Notes under the pieces: model-generated
What the model saw: the letters and a program-made list of their open reading frames with translations, nothing else
What the model was told of the DNA's origin: nothing
Database searches by the model: none
Made by a program: the position numbers and the translations under genes
NCBI RefSeq assembly: GCF_004344915.1
Contig: NZ_SKFG01000001.1
Span: 310,001-374,000 of the forward strand
Direction of reading: 5' to 3'
DNA: 64,000 nt
Source of the DNA: Paenibacillus albiflavus
Lineage (GTDB): Bacteria > Bacillota > Bacilli > Paenibacillales > NBRC-103111
Shown here: positions 34,402 to 43,220 of the stretch, one piece after another
How the letters are laid out: each line of letters starts with the position of its first letter
Position numbering within the stretch: position 1 is the stretch's first letter

Positions 34402-35528
34402 CAGCCTAATCTCCCTTTAGTTGATACTTGCTTCTCCAATGCTCTGATGAGAAAGCTGATCGCCTCTTGATAAATTCGATGTGTTATCAACACATTCGGA
34501 TTCGCATTATTCTTCCATTCCGGAATGTAGGGTAAAAAGAATGATGGCTCACATCCATATGTACCTGCATCAAGCGCCAATCTCCCTGTATATTTATTCA
34601 CGACATAATGCAGTCGATTTAGAGCAGGCATTGTTCGAATAAAAAGATTCGTTTTGTGAAGACAGATCGCATCATCCTGAATCAACCAAACAACATCATC
34701 ACAATATTCAAGTGCTGTCACAATTCGTGGATGAGCGGAACTCTCCATATCGATAACAAGCCAATCGTACTGATCGTTATGTATCGCCCCGTCCAAGAAG
34801 AGCTTTACTTCTGATTTCGACATCTCTTCCATTTCTCGAACCTGATTGATCGTACTGATGTAATCAATTCCTGTAGCAGGATCGCGTTTGATTACAGACG
34901 ACAGCTTGGATGTGAATCGGCTCCGATCGATTTTGAGCAAATACATCAGCTGTGACAGCATCTCACTGCTGGAATTATTATCAGCACCTGCCTGAAGCAC
35001 GATTTCAGCAGATCCAATGCTCTCTAATGATACATAGAGTACGCGATATTGCTTCATAGATAAGCTTCTAACAATATTGAGCGCTACCGTAGATTTGCCA
35101 CAATGTCCAATGGCGGAACAGACACCAATTACTTTCGTTCTTCTAGCTTTTCGCTCATCAACAAGTCCTAGTACTTGCTTGTGAGATAAGTCGATTTGAC
35201 ATAATTCAGCAAATAAGCGTGTCAATGCCTGATATTTATGTAGATGATAAGGATAAGTACCTTTGTGATTGTTAGCCTCAATAGCCTGTGTATGCAAAAC
35301 GACTGAAGGATACCCTTTATCTGATAAAGTCATCGCTTGAATAGCTTGTTCCGTCCCAATAATCAGCGGTATCTTACTCGTTCTAGCCAAGAAATTCTCT
35401 GCGTTCGATGCTGTTGTAAAAATCTTAAGATCAATCAAGTCTTTATAGGACGATTGCTGCACAAATGCCATCACCCCACCCACATACTCCATATCCTCAT
35501 CGATCCAAACAAACAGATGCTCCTTCAT
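34401..35528 (-). CDS. CpaE/TadZ-like ParA-superfamily protein
   Basis: 375 residues from ATG 35528 (GGGAGG 6 bp upstream). The N-terminal ~120 residues are receiver-like; the C-terminal part is a MinD/ParA ATPase with a deviant Walker A, GHCGKST around residues 141-147 (from KVIGVCSAIGHCGKSTVALN), where the usual KGGxGKT lysine is missing. DWLVIDMESSAHPRI is the Walker B region. CpaE/TadZ proteins position the pilus machinery at the cell pole. First gene of the Tad operon. Confidence 0.88.
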   Translation of the reverse strand: MKEHLFVWIDEDMEYVGGVMAFVQQSSYKDLIDLKIFTTASNAENFLARTSKIPLIIGTEQAIQAMTLSDKGYPSVVLHTQAIEANNHKGTYPYHLHKYQALTRLFAELCQIDLSHKQVLGLVDERKARRTKVIGVCSAIGHCGKSTVALNIVRSLSMKQYRVLYVSLESIGSAEIVLQAGADNNSSSEMLSQLMYLLKIDRSRFTSKLSSVIKRDPATGIDYISTINQVREMEEMSKSEVKLFLDGAIHNDQYDWLVIDMESSAHPRIVTALEYCDDVVWLIQDDAICLHKTNLFIRTMPALNRLHYVVNKYTGRLALDAGTYGCEPSFFLPYIPEWKNNANPNVLITHRIYQEAISFLIRALEKQVSTKGRLG

Positions 35529-35579
35529 ATTGACCTCCCAAGAAGAAACGATTTCATCGTCCTTTAGGACGAATGCGTA

Positions 35580-35636
35580 CAACAAAAAAAAGCACGCGCT
35601 GAAAGCAGATGAATCTGCGTTTCAGCGGTGCTTCCG
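35580..35636 (-). terminator. Terminator downstream of the RND permease gene
   Basis: On the minus strand CGCTGAAACGCAGAT and ATCTGCTTTCAGCG form a long, nearly perfect stem flanked by AAGCAC/GTGCTT and followed by eight T. A small palindrome CGTCC-TTTA-GGACG (35559-35572) follows before the Tad operon; I found no clear sigma-A promoter for the Tad operon in the remaining 50 bp. Confidence 0.9.
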
Positions 35637-35702
35637 CATGCATAACGTAATATTTGAAGTTATCTTAGCATAATCTTCCAATCGATGCAAGTTGATTTTA
35701 CA

Positions 35703-38700
35703 TTAGATTTTCTGTTCCGCAATTCTAGTTTCGATAGTCCCTTTCGATGCATTGGTTTTCTTCAAAAAAACTCTAGCGAAGAAAGCTTTAATCACTTCAT
35801 TGCGCTCATACACGATAGGTACGATAACCAGTGTTAATAGTGTGGATACAACCAATCCACCGATAACAACAACAGATAATCCTTTGGAGATTAGAGCACC
35901 GTTAGACAACCCGACTGCAAGAGGCATAAGCGTCATGATCGTAGCTACGGCTGTCATAATAATCGGACGCAACCTTGACATACCGCCCTCAACCAGCGCT
36001 TCCCGAACCGAATAACCTTGTTCACGCAATTGCTGAACACGATCGATTAGGACAATCGCATTCGTTACTACAATACCAATTAGCATTAAGAATCCAATTA
36101 AGGAGGTAATATTAACAGATTCATTTGTAATGTATAGACCGAGAATACCACCAATTGCTGCAAGAGGAAGTGAGAACAGGATTGCAAATGGTGCGCTAGC
36201 ATTACGGAATGCGATAACCATCACTAAATACACGATGAATACAGCCGCACCCATAGCTACAAACATATCCTGGAAGCTCTCTTCTAAGTTTGCGGAGACT
36301 CCCTTAATCTCTGTACTAACACCGCTTGGAAGTGTAAGCTGCTTAAGATCGGTAATAACTTTATTGCTTACGGATTGCTTATCAGGGTCGTTAATCGTAG
36401 CCGTAACAACGAGAACCTGCTCCATCATTTCACGTTCAATCATGGTAACTCCATCTGTTAACCTTACATTTGCTACATCACTAAGCTTCACTTGTTGTCC
36501 AAATGGTGTATTAACAACCATATGTTTCAACTGATCAACGGATTGCTTATCTTCTTTAGTCAACTCCACAGTTGCCTGATAATTTTTCTCATCCAGCTTA
36601 ATTTGACCGATGGAATGCGAACCGATCCAGCCATTGACAGCTTCCATGATCTGAAGATTCGTTAACCCATGTTCCATCGCCTTTTGTTGATCCACATTTA
36701 CTTCCACTTCTTTGTTGCCCGCAATCAAGCTGTCTTTAATATCGGATAGCTCTGGGAACTTAGCCATCGATTGCTTGATCATCGTTGCCGCTTCTTGAAG
36801 CTTGACTAAATCATCACCTTTTACATTGTAGGTGAACGTATTTCCACCATTGGAGCTAGGGGCTATACTAATAACGGAGCTATAAATAGTCGAATCCTTG
36901 GAAACGATATTTTCAATTTTCTCCTTATAATCCTTCATTACTTGCTTTGCATCACTTCCAGCATGGAGCTGTGTAAGCAAATATCCACGATTCGAGAGAG
37001 TACCTGCAGAAGAACTGTAACCGATAATCGATTGTACAATTTCGAACTGTTTGTCGCCTGTAGACGTAGTGGAGTCATTCAACAATTGTTCGATCTTCTC
37101 GATCTCTGAATTCGTCATATCAAGCGTATGATGTTCAGGTCCAACGACATCAAAAACAACATATTGATCGGAGTTGCTGGCAGGCATTAATTCTGACGAC
37201 AGCTTGCCTGCAAGGAAAATCGATCCTACGAAGAATATTAGCGCGATGCCAAGCGTTACGACCCAATGCTTGAGCGTCCAAACTAGTGTCTTCTTGTACG
37301 CTCTCGTTATTCTTCCTGGTTCTCCACTATGTGTCTTGATCGATTTGCTATTCATCACCATAATCTTAGCAAGTACTGGAATTACCGTAAGCGCTACAAT
37401 AAGAGAAGCTAACAGCGCACTTACAAGGGTGATGGCAAAAGGTACGAATACTTCCCCTACAATCCCGCTGACAAAGGCAATCGGAACAAACACGCCGACT
37501 GTTGTAAGCGTAGATGAAGTAATTGCTCCTGCAACCTGCTTCGTAGCAAGCTTGATAACAGATTCATTACGTTCCTGCGCCTTTTGCAGATGACTGTAAA
37601 TATTCTCAATAACTACGATACTATCGTCGACGACCCGACCGATCGATATGGCGAGTCCACCTAAAGTCATAATATTAAGGGAAATACCAAGCGCTGACAT
37701 GAACAGCATGCTGGTTAGAATCGATAACGGAATCGACACAAGAACGATTAATGTCATTCTGAAATTGCGAAGGAAAATGAGAATCATAGCTGAAGCCAGC
37801 AATGCCCCAAGCAAGCCTTCCTTGATCATACCTTCCAGCGAGGATTTGATTTCCTTCGATTCATTATAAACTGTCGAAACGACCAGCTCCGATTGTGATT
37901 TGTTCCAGCCTTCAATCAAATTCTCGATATCTGAAGCAAATTTCACCTGGTTTGCTTCTTTACTTTTATAAATATTGATGCTAATTGCGTTCTGACCATT
38001 AATTCTAGAAATGGATTTCGATTCGTTGATCGTTTTAACATTGCCCAGATCTTTTAGCGCAATTAGACCTTTGGGGGTAGCCAGTTTCATTTGCTCCAGC
38101 TTGCTGATTGAATCCAGATCGCCATTGACACGAACCATTTGCGCCTTCCCGTCCGCTTCGATTGCGCCAACTGGACTAGACGCTAATGCCGCTTTCATAT
38201 AACCCGTAACCTGAGCAGGATTGAAACCATTCGCTTGAAGTGCATCGGCTTTCAGTTCAATCGTTACAGCAGCTTCATGGTCGCCGATCGTTTCAATATG
38301 ATCCAGCCCTGTAAGCGACATCAAACCAGGTTTTAATTTTTCACTGAATATTCGATTGATTTCATCCGCACTGAGTCCCTCTTTTCCATGAACAGCCATG
38401 TAGTAAACAGGAAAAGAAGCAAAGCCTTGTGTTAGAAAATGCGGTTTATCTACACTCGATGGTAGATGAGCATTCGCAATGGCATTGTCGGCCAACTGCT
38501 TGAACTCATCCACTTTAACACCTGATTCTAATAAGATCGCGATTTGCGACACATTATTACCTGAACTTGATTGCAGGTTCTTGATGCCCTTAATACCGCT
38601 AAGCGATTGTTCAACTGGCTTCGTAACTTGCTCCAATATATCGCTTGGAGAAGCGTTATAACCAATCGTAACTAACATAAACGGAAAGGTTATGTCCGGC

Positions 38701-38813
38701 ATGCTTTCAACCTTAAGCTTGGTTGCTGAGTACCCTCCTCCAAGTACAAGCATTGCCATAATTATTATGACTGCCGCAATGTTGCGTAGGGAAAACTTCG
38801 TTAACAAATTCAT
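35703..38813 (-). CDS. RND (AcrB/HAE1-type) efflux permease, SwrC-like
   Basis: 1036 residues from ATG 38813 (AAAAGGAG upstream). N-terminal helix LRNIAAVIIIMAMLVLGG, two large extracytoplasmic loops and about twelve membrane helices in two repeats. The MMPL/RND signature GGLAISIGRVVDDSIVVIENIYSHL in helix 4 has the paired aspartates that carry protons. Closest in layout to SwrC/YerP of Bacillus, which exports surfactin and other amphiphiles. No membrane-fusion-protein gene is adjacent, so it probably acts alone. Substrate unknown. Confidence 0.93.
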   Translation of the reverse strand: MNLLTKFSLRNIAAVIIIMAMLVLGGGYSATKLKVESMPDITFPFMLVTIGYNASPSDILEQVTKPVEQSLSGIKGIKNLQSSSGNNVSQIAILLESGVKVDEFKQLADNAIANAHLPSSVDKPHFLTQGFASFPVYYMAVHGKEGLSADEINRIFSEKLKPGLMSLTGLDHIETIGDHEAAVTIELKADALQANGFNPAQVTGYMKAALASSPVGAIEADGKAQMVRVNGDLDSISKLEQMKLATPKGLIALKDLGNVKTINESKSISRINGQNAISINIYKSKEANQVKFASDIENLIEGWNKSQSELVVSTVYNESKEIKSSLEGMIKEGLLGALLASAMILIFLRNFRMTLIVLVSIPLSILTSMLFMSALGISLNIMTLGGLAISIGRVVDDSIVVIENIYSHLQKAQERNESVIKLATKQVAGAITSSTLTTVGVFVPIAFVSGIVGEVFVPFAITLVSALLASLIVALTVIPVLAKIMVMNSKSIKTHSGEPGRITRAYKKTLVWTLKHWVVTLGIALIFFVGSIFLAGKLSSELMPASNSDQYVVFDVVGPEHHTLDMTNSEIEKIEQLLNDSTTSTGDKQFEIVQSIIGYSSSAGTLSNRGYLLTQLHAGSDAKQVMKDYKEKIENIVSKDSTIYSSVISIAPSSNGGNTFTYNVKGDDLVKLQEAATMIKQSMAKFPELSDIKDSLIAGNKEVEVNVDQQKAMEHGLTNLQIMEAVNGWIGSHSIGQIKLDEKNYQATVELTKEDKQSVDQLKHMVVNTPFGQQVKLSDVANVRLTDGVTMIEREMMEQVLVVTATINDPDKQSVSNKVITDLKQLTLPSGVSTEIKGVSANLEESFQDMFVAMGAAVFIVYLVMVIAFRNASAPFAILFSLPLAAIGGILGLYITNESVNITSLIGFLMLIGIVVTNAIVLIDRVQQLREQGYSVREALVEGGMSRLRPIIMTAVATIMTLMPLAVGLSNGALISKGLSVVVIGGLVVSTLLTLVIVPIVYERNEVIKAFFARVFLKKTNASKGTIETRIAEQKI

Positions 38814-38933
38814 GAATTTCTGCTCCTTTTCTCCTCTATATGTACAATGGTTTATTTTTCCTACAAGAATCTTACATGGAACAGACCAACCTGAAACACC
38901 GTCCGAAGCATAGAATTCCACTTAGGCTAAAGT

Positions 38934-38954
38934 CTAGGACAACCTCAGTCCTAG
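38934..38954. promoter_or_regulatory. Perfect 7+7 inverted repeat upstream of the RND permease
   Basis: CTAGGAC (38934-38940) and GTCCTAG (38948-38954) are separated by 7 bp. They lie about 120 bp upstream of the permease start in a 256-bp intergenic region with no other gene, near a possible minus-strand promoter (TAGACT, 18 bp, TATGCT). A TetR- or MarR-like operator is one explanation. The rest of the interval 38814-39069 shows no coding feature. Confidence 0.5.
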
Positions 38955-39069
38955 GCAGGGTGCTAATTGACATATAATGAATTAAGGAAACAATCTAAAT
39001 TACAGCTTTTTGATACCTATATCAGTAGGATAAGACAAGGGATTTCTTCCTCGGACTCTGCATGGAGCA

Positions 39070-39111
39070 CAAAAAAGAGACTAACGGTAAAAACCGTTAA
39101 TCTCTTTTTTC
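39070..39111 (-). terminator. Terminator of the 39-48.7 kb PTS-linked cluster
   Basis: AAAAAAGAGATTAACGGT and ACCGTTAGTCTCTTTTTT (minus strand) form a long stem around TTTT. It closes the operon after the KDGP aldolase gene. Confidence 0.92.
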
Positions 39112-39125
39112 ACTACATTATTGTT

Positions 39126-39842
39126 TTATTTGCACAAACGAGCTAATTCCTTCACATCTTCGATCCGCGTCAAACCCGTATTCTTGTCGATAATCGACGT
39201 GTACAAATGCGGGATAATTTGCTCCGCCCCGTTCTCGGCGCATACTTCAATAATTTGACCGATCGTATGGATATCAATGCCGCCGGTAGGCTCGAAAATT
39301 TTGATCTGATGCTTCGCTGCAGCCTTGACCATTGCAGCCACCTCATCTAGATGAGCGGTTCCTCCGATTGGATAAAACTTGACCGAATGGACCCCGATTT
39401 CAGCGAGCATCGCAGCCGCGGCATCGCAAGACACCGTTTCTTTCAACGATTCGCTTTGTGGTCCGGTCGTAATGATGACTTGACCTGGTGTGCCACTTGG
39501 CGTTATCACCGCGTTAACAATTGAATGTCCGCTACCTACGCTTTGCAAAGCTCCCAAGGTGTAACCCGCAGCAGGGAACACTTGGTTGACATGAGCCGGT
39601 TTCGTTTGGACGGCCACCTGAACAACCTTTTTCCACATGGTCGGATCGGCTGCCCCCAACCCTACAGATACTGGAACGTCTGCCTGCTGAAATTCTCGAA
39701 CGGTTGCTACAGCTGCCTCTACGGAAGCGAAGTTTTTCACCATCAGTCCAACATACACATTTCCTTGTGCGGCTTCTACAATTTGCTTGGCATTGTCAAC
39801 GTCTTTCGCCAGCACGTTTAATTGAATCCTTGGATTACTCAC
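39126..39842 (-). CDS. dgaF: 2-dehydro-3-deoxy-phosphogluconate aldolase, DgaF-like (EF_0839/AHA_3917 type)
   Basis: 238 residues from GTG 39842 (AAGGAGAGG upstream). Family KDGP_aldolase (formerly DUF1341). Conserved parts: NVYVGLMVKNF, PVSVGLGAADP, HVNQVFPAAGYTLG, VKFYPIGG with the likely Schiff-base Lys155, and KIFEPTGGIDI. DgaF of Salmonella splits 2-keto-3-deoxygluconate-6-phosphate into pyruvate and glyceraldehyde-3-phosphate after DgaE. The two genes are adjacent here too (34 bp apart). Substrate stereochemistry in this cluster is inferred. Confidence 0.9.
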   Translation of the reverse strand: MSNPRIQLNVLAKDVDNAKQIVEAAQGNVYVGLMVKNFASVEAAVATVREFQQADVPVSVGLGAADPTMWKKVVQVAVQTKPAHVNQVFPAAGYTLGALQSVGSGHSIVNAVITPSGTPGQVIITTGPQSESLKETVSCDAAAAMLAEIGVHSVKFYPIGGTAHLDEVAAMVKAAAKHQIKIFEPTGGIDIHTIGQIIEVCAENGAEQIIPHLYTSIIDKNTGLTRIEDVKELARLCK

Positions 39843-39876
39843 AGTAAATCCTCTCCTTCATGTATCCTGATGTCTA

Positions 39877-40983
39877 TTAGTTCCCTTTTGCCAAAACTTG
39901 TTTTATCCGTGCGACTATGATTTCTTCCTGACCCGCTAGTAATGGTCGCGGATCGATATTGATCAACCCTAGATTAGCATAATGATTACGCGTATATACC
40001 GCAGGGTTGCCGGCTTCAAGCTCTTTAATGACATCGTAAGCGGTTTTTCCAGTGACCTTGGAGTCAATGGCCAGCTGAGCGCGATAGATAGCACGGCCGG
40101 CTTCATCCTGAAGTATCGTCCCGCTAACCCCTGGTGTATCCTTCAACTGCTCAATCAGCCATTTCATTCTTTCCAGCTGCTGCTCGGATTCATCTGGCCT
40201 CTCATCATATCGTTGAAGTGCGGTCAAGAAGCCAATGATACCTTCCTTGCCGATCTTCATTGGTCTTCCAACGCCGTGATATTGAGCTCTGCAAGCCTCG
40301 ATCAACGAAGCGCGTCCGCAGATCATTCCCGATGTTGGCCCTTCAATAGCCTTGCCTCCGCTATAGACGACCAGATCAGCGCCCATCGCGATATACTTGC
40401 GTAAATCTTCTTCTGCCGCCGCATCAATAATAAGCGGAATCCCTTTTTCCTTGGCAATCGCGATCATCGTTTGAATAGACTGCATCCCTTTTTGCACGGC
40501 ATGATGGGATTTGACATAAAACAATGCAGCGGTGTTCTCGCATACAGCTTCTGCAATGTGCGCTTTCTCCACATGGTTCGCTTGTCCTACCTCAACGACT
40601 TTACCGCCGCCGATAGAAATCATTTGCGTGATAGAAGCTCCGAAGTGAATGGCATGGCCTTTTTGGATAATAATTTCGTTAGGTACCCCATTCGTATGCG
40701 GAATGCTCTCGATCAAGGACAAATTCGTCCCGGCGATCACCGAGGCGACGGCAATAGCCGTTCCAGCCGCGGCTCCAGTCGTTGGGCAACCGTCCTCGGC
40801 ACCAGTTACCGATGCAATGACTTTGCCTGCAGCAACCAACAATTCGGAAACATCCACATAGTCTTTAGCGGCAGCACTTAGTGCATCACCAACAACAGGC
40901 GCAACTGCGCTTGCCCCTAGAGCGGTCATTTTGCCACTCGCATTGATGACTTTTCTGCACCCGTATTGTTCGAATATACTCAT
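39877..40983 (-). CDS. dgaE: DgaE-family PLP-dependent ammonia lyase (SelA-like fold)
   Basis: 368 residues from ATG 40983 (GAAGGAGT upstream). SelA/selenocysteine-synthase-like PLP fold: N-terminal GCRKVINASGKMTALGAS, the glycine-rich GCPTTGAAAGTAIAVASVI phosphate region, and the PLP lysine Lys211 in VVYSGGKAIEGPTSGMICGR. In Salmonella, DgaE deaminates D-glucosaminate-6-phosphate to 2-keto-3-deoxygluconate-6-phosphate plus ammonia. Placed directly before the aldolase. Related proteins in EF_0829-like clusters have no tested substrate. Confidence 0.88.
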   Translation of the reverse strand: MSIFEQYGCRKVINASGKMTALGASAVAPVVGDALSAAAKDYVDVSELLVAAGKVIASVTGAEDGCPTTGAAAGTAIAVASVIAGTNLSLIESIPHTNGVPNEIIIQKGHAIHFGASITQMISIGGGKVVEVGQANHVEKAHIAEAVCENTAALFYVKSHHAVQKGMQSIQTMIAIAKEKGIPLIIDAAAEEDLRKYIAMGADLVVYSGGKAIEGPTSGMICGRASLIEACRAQYHGVGRPMKIGKEGIIGFLTALQRYDERPDESEQQLERMKWLIEQLKDTPGVSGTILQDEAGRAIYRAQLAIDSKVTGKTAYDVIKELEAGNPAVYTRNHYANLGLINIDPRPLLAGQEEIIVARIKQVLAKGN

Positions 40984-41007
40984 GTCTTACTCCTTCGTTG
41001 AAAGGTT

Positions 41008-41664
41008 TTATTTTGTAATAATCGGGAAGATAGCCCCAAGAATCATAGCACCAATAATGGCTCCACCTGCAATCGGCTTTTTATAATAGTAGAAGATCGC
41101 TGAGCCAACGGTAGCTCCTATGCCTACTGGAATCGATGCCATAACCGCAGAAATAATGATGAGCGGTCCCAAATAACGTCCGGCTGCATTCCCTGCTCCC
41201 ATCATGACATCAGCGCCAAAGGTGGAATTCGAAGCATTGATCGTAAATTTGCGGATCGTAATGATGACTAAACCAACTAGAAATCCAAGAACAGCGCCTG
41301 TTAGCAATGCAAGCGGAAACGAGGTTAGCGGAGCGGTAAAGCCTGCACCAAGCATTAAAGCCGGGACGCCGATACCAATACCTGTTTGAAGCGAGCCTCC
41401 GATGTCCAATATACCAACTAACGGTCCTTCTAAGATGCGGGCGAACAGAAAGCTCGCTCCGAACGCGGCAGCAGCCCCATAGCTTCCTCCTTTAATTCCT
41501 GCCTCCAGTAAAGCCACAATCGCAATATCGTTGAACGCTCCTACATGATAAACGTAATACAAATGCGTACCAGCGAAAATCCCCGAAGCAAGGCAAGCTA
41601 CAAATAGCGTAAACGCCCACTCCGAATACCAAAACCCTTTTTTCAATTGTTGTATATTTTCCAT
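41008..41664 (-). CDS. DUF4310 integral membrane protein (EF_0833/AHA_3914 type)
   Basis: 218 residues, about six to seven membrane helices rich in Gly and Ala (WAFTLFVACLASGIFAG, ALLTGAVLGFLVGLVIITI, GPLIIISAVMASIPVGIGATVGS). A conserved-looking polar loop NSTFGADVMMGAGNAAGRYLGP interrupts the helices. No known transporter signature. One base separates it from the DUF4311 gene, so the two are surely co-made and probably form one membrane complex. I infer a permease role from its place where mannose-type IIC/IID genes sit in dga operons. Confidence 0.85.
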   Translation of the reverse strand: MENIQQLKKGFWYSEWAFTLFVACLASGIFAGTHLYYVYHVGAFNDIAIVALLEAGIKGGSYGAAAAFGASFLFARILEGPLVGILDIGGSLQTGIGIGVPALMLGAGFTAPLTSFPLALLTGAVLGFLVGLVIITIRKFTINASNSTFGADVMMGAGNAAGRYLGPLIIISAVMASIPVGIGATVGSAIFYYYKKPIAGGAIIGAMILGAIFPIITK

Positions 41665-41665
41665 C

Positions 41666-42454
41666 TTATTTCACCACCGATCCAAAAAATGCGTGAAGAT
41701 CAACCAGCCACTCTGGGATGACTTCAACATTCAAGCTGTGCAGTAACGCTACGTCGAAGGCACGGAAAAATCCGCTGAAAATAAACAAGAACACAACAGC
41801 AACAACGAGCGTCTTTGTAATGCGGTTCCATCCACCATCATCGACACCTTTGCCGATCAGAATACCAAGCACTAGTCCTGGAACGGCATTGCCCATAACA
41901 AGGTGTGCCAAGCCGCCTAAAAGTGTAGCCCATACGCCCGTTCTTTTACCTGCATCCATCGCCGCAGTCCAAAATACGATAGGCATGATCGGATTAATCA
42001 GCCAGTTTGCCGCAGGCACAAGCACATTCGTTGCAATCGCTTGCAAGGAGGCTGGTATTGCAGCCGCAGTAGAGTTCAGTACGCCTACGACAACGGCCCC
42101 AACAATAGCACCAGCGATTGCCATTTTCTTCGGATTGTGTAGTGTTTCTTCTACGTTCTTGTTCTTCGCCAGCAGGATTGCAGCCGCCCAGTTCGGAATG
42201 ATCCGATGATCGACATCCTGCGTTAATCCCCCCGCACCTACGACGGAAGCCCAAGCATTGAACAAGAAGCCAAGTCCGAATGAGAAATGCGCGATAGAAT
42301 CGCCTTCACAAGCATTTAGTTCTCCCAATGTCCGGAATGCCCCCATCCCTTGAACACTAGGTGCGTGGAACATCCGGGCTGCACCTGCGCCCACTCCAAA
42401 TCCTACCAATAAACCAATAATAATGGATTCAAATACAATCGTAAGCGTATTCAT
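41666..42454 (-). CDS. DUF4311 integral membrane protein (EF_0832/AHA_3913 type)
   Basis: 262 residues with an N-terminal helix (TIVFESIIIGLLVGFGVGAG) and several more (AIAGAIVGAVVVGVLNSTAAAIPASL, LLGGLAHLVMGNAVPGLVLGIL, TLVVAVVFLFIFSGFF). A striking polar motif, FRTLGELNACEGDSIAHFSFG (read LGELNACEGDSIAHF), lies near residues 42-60 with Cys, Glu, Asp and His that could bind substrate or accept a group. Another loop has GLTQDVDHRIIPNWAAA. No known transporter family. Adjacent to DUF4310. Confidence 0.85.
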   Translation of the reverse strand: MNTLTIVFESIIIGLLVGFGVGAGAARMFHAPSVQGMGAFRTLGELNACEGDSIAHFSFGLGFLFNAWASVVGAGGLTQDVDHRIIPNWAAAILLAKNKNVEETLHNPKKMAIAGAIVGAVVVGVLNSTAAAIPASLQAIATNVLVPAANWLINPIMPIVFWTAAMDAGKRTGVWATLLGGLAHLVMGNAVPGLVLGILIGKGVDDGGWNRITKTLVVAVVFLFIFSGFFRAFDVALLHSLNVEVIPEWLVDLHAFFGSVVK

Positions 42455-42506
42455 TTGGATCCTCCCAACTTGGTATACAATACAATTTTGCTATATTTCA
42501 TCACAT

Positions 42507-42845
42507 TCATCTCATGCGAAGAACGCGCTGTAAAGGAGGTAATGATTCTGCATGCTCTTCAAATTGAACTTCGGCTAGTGACACTGCCCGTATTTTCACA
42601 TCCACCCGGATCGTAATTTCATAACGGGTTCTCGTTCTTGGAAACAGGAAGCCGAGAAACTTTTCTCTATATGTCGACACCTTCGCAGTAAGTACTTCCA
42701 CATCCTGAGGCTCGATCTGCAGTAAAATATCAGGGTTATTCTTGGCAATGTCCTTCTTCATCTGGGACAGCGCATTCTGGAAAGCGCCTTTCTTCGTTTC
42801 CGCCGTTCCGCTAACAGTTATCGATCGCTCCATCACTTGGAACAT
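42507..42845 (-). CDS. DUF4312 soluble protein (EF_0831/AHA_3912 type)
   Basis: 112 residues from ATG 42845. No signal or membrane helix. Predicted alpha/beta: strand ERSITVSGTAET, helix KKGAFQNALSQMKKDIA, strands ILLQIEPQDVEVLTAKVST and RTRYEITIRVDVKIRAVSL. It contains a KFLGFLFPRTRTRYE basic loop and a single histidine near the C-terminus, so it is not an obvious EIIA. Four bases separate it from the SFCGS gene. Uncharacterised; probably a cytosolic subunit of the membrane complex. Confidence 0.82.
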   Translation of the reverse strand: MFQVMERSITVSGTAETKKGAFQNALSQMKKDIAKNNPDILLQIEPQDVEVLTAKVSTYREKFLGFLFPRTRTRYEITIRVDVKIRAVSLAEVQFEEHAESLPPLQRVLRMR

Positions 42846-42849
42846 GAAC

Positions 42850-43215
42850 TCACCCCTTATTTTTTTTAATATAAGCTTCGGTCAATCTCCTGCCCAATTC
42901 CTCAATATCCATAAATCCAAAACCGATAACTTTCTTTCCAGCATTGATTGCCGTCACTCCTGCATCAACGGAACGTAGCCCAAACTCCATCGGATACTTG
43001 TATTTCGTGTTCGCCGTAACAGCTCCAGCACCACCGCTGCCACAGAACGAGATACCGAAATCGGCATTTTCTTTATGCATGACGTCGCCAAGCTTCATAT
43101 CCGCGCCTACGCCTGGAATGACAATAGCGATGCCTCCCGCCGCTTCCACACCTTTTGCAACATTTTGTCCTTTGCCTAAACGATCACCAATAACAACAAT
43201 AACTTTATTTTCCAT
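42850..43215 (-). CDS. SFCGS-family glycine-rich protein (EF_0830/AHA_3911 type), EIIB-like candidate
   Basis: 121 residues from ATG 43215 (GAGGGG 8 bp upstream; ATG 43221 is too close). Small Rossmann-like protein: strand KVIVVIGDRLGKGQ, then GGIAIVIPGVGADM, then the name-giving FGISFCGSGGAGAVTANT with the only cysteine, Cys58, followed by FGLRSVDAGV and KVIGFGFMDIEELGRRL. The Cys-Gly-Ser-Gly-Gly-x-Gly loop resembles the phosphocysteine loop of PTS EIIB domains, though it follows a later strand. I infer a phosphoryl or substrate-binding role in the relay. No characterised member known to me. Confidence 0.85.
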   Translation of the reverse strand: MENKVIVVIGDRLGKGQNVAKGVEAAGGIAIVIPGVGADMKLGDVMHKENADFGISFCGSGGAGAVTANTKYKYPMEFGLRSVDAGVTAINAGKKVIGFGFMDIEELGRRLTEAYIKKNKG

Positions 43216-43220
43216 GCCCA

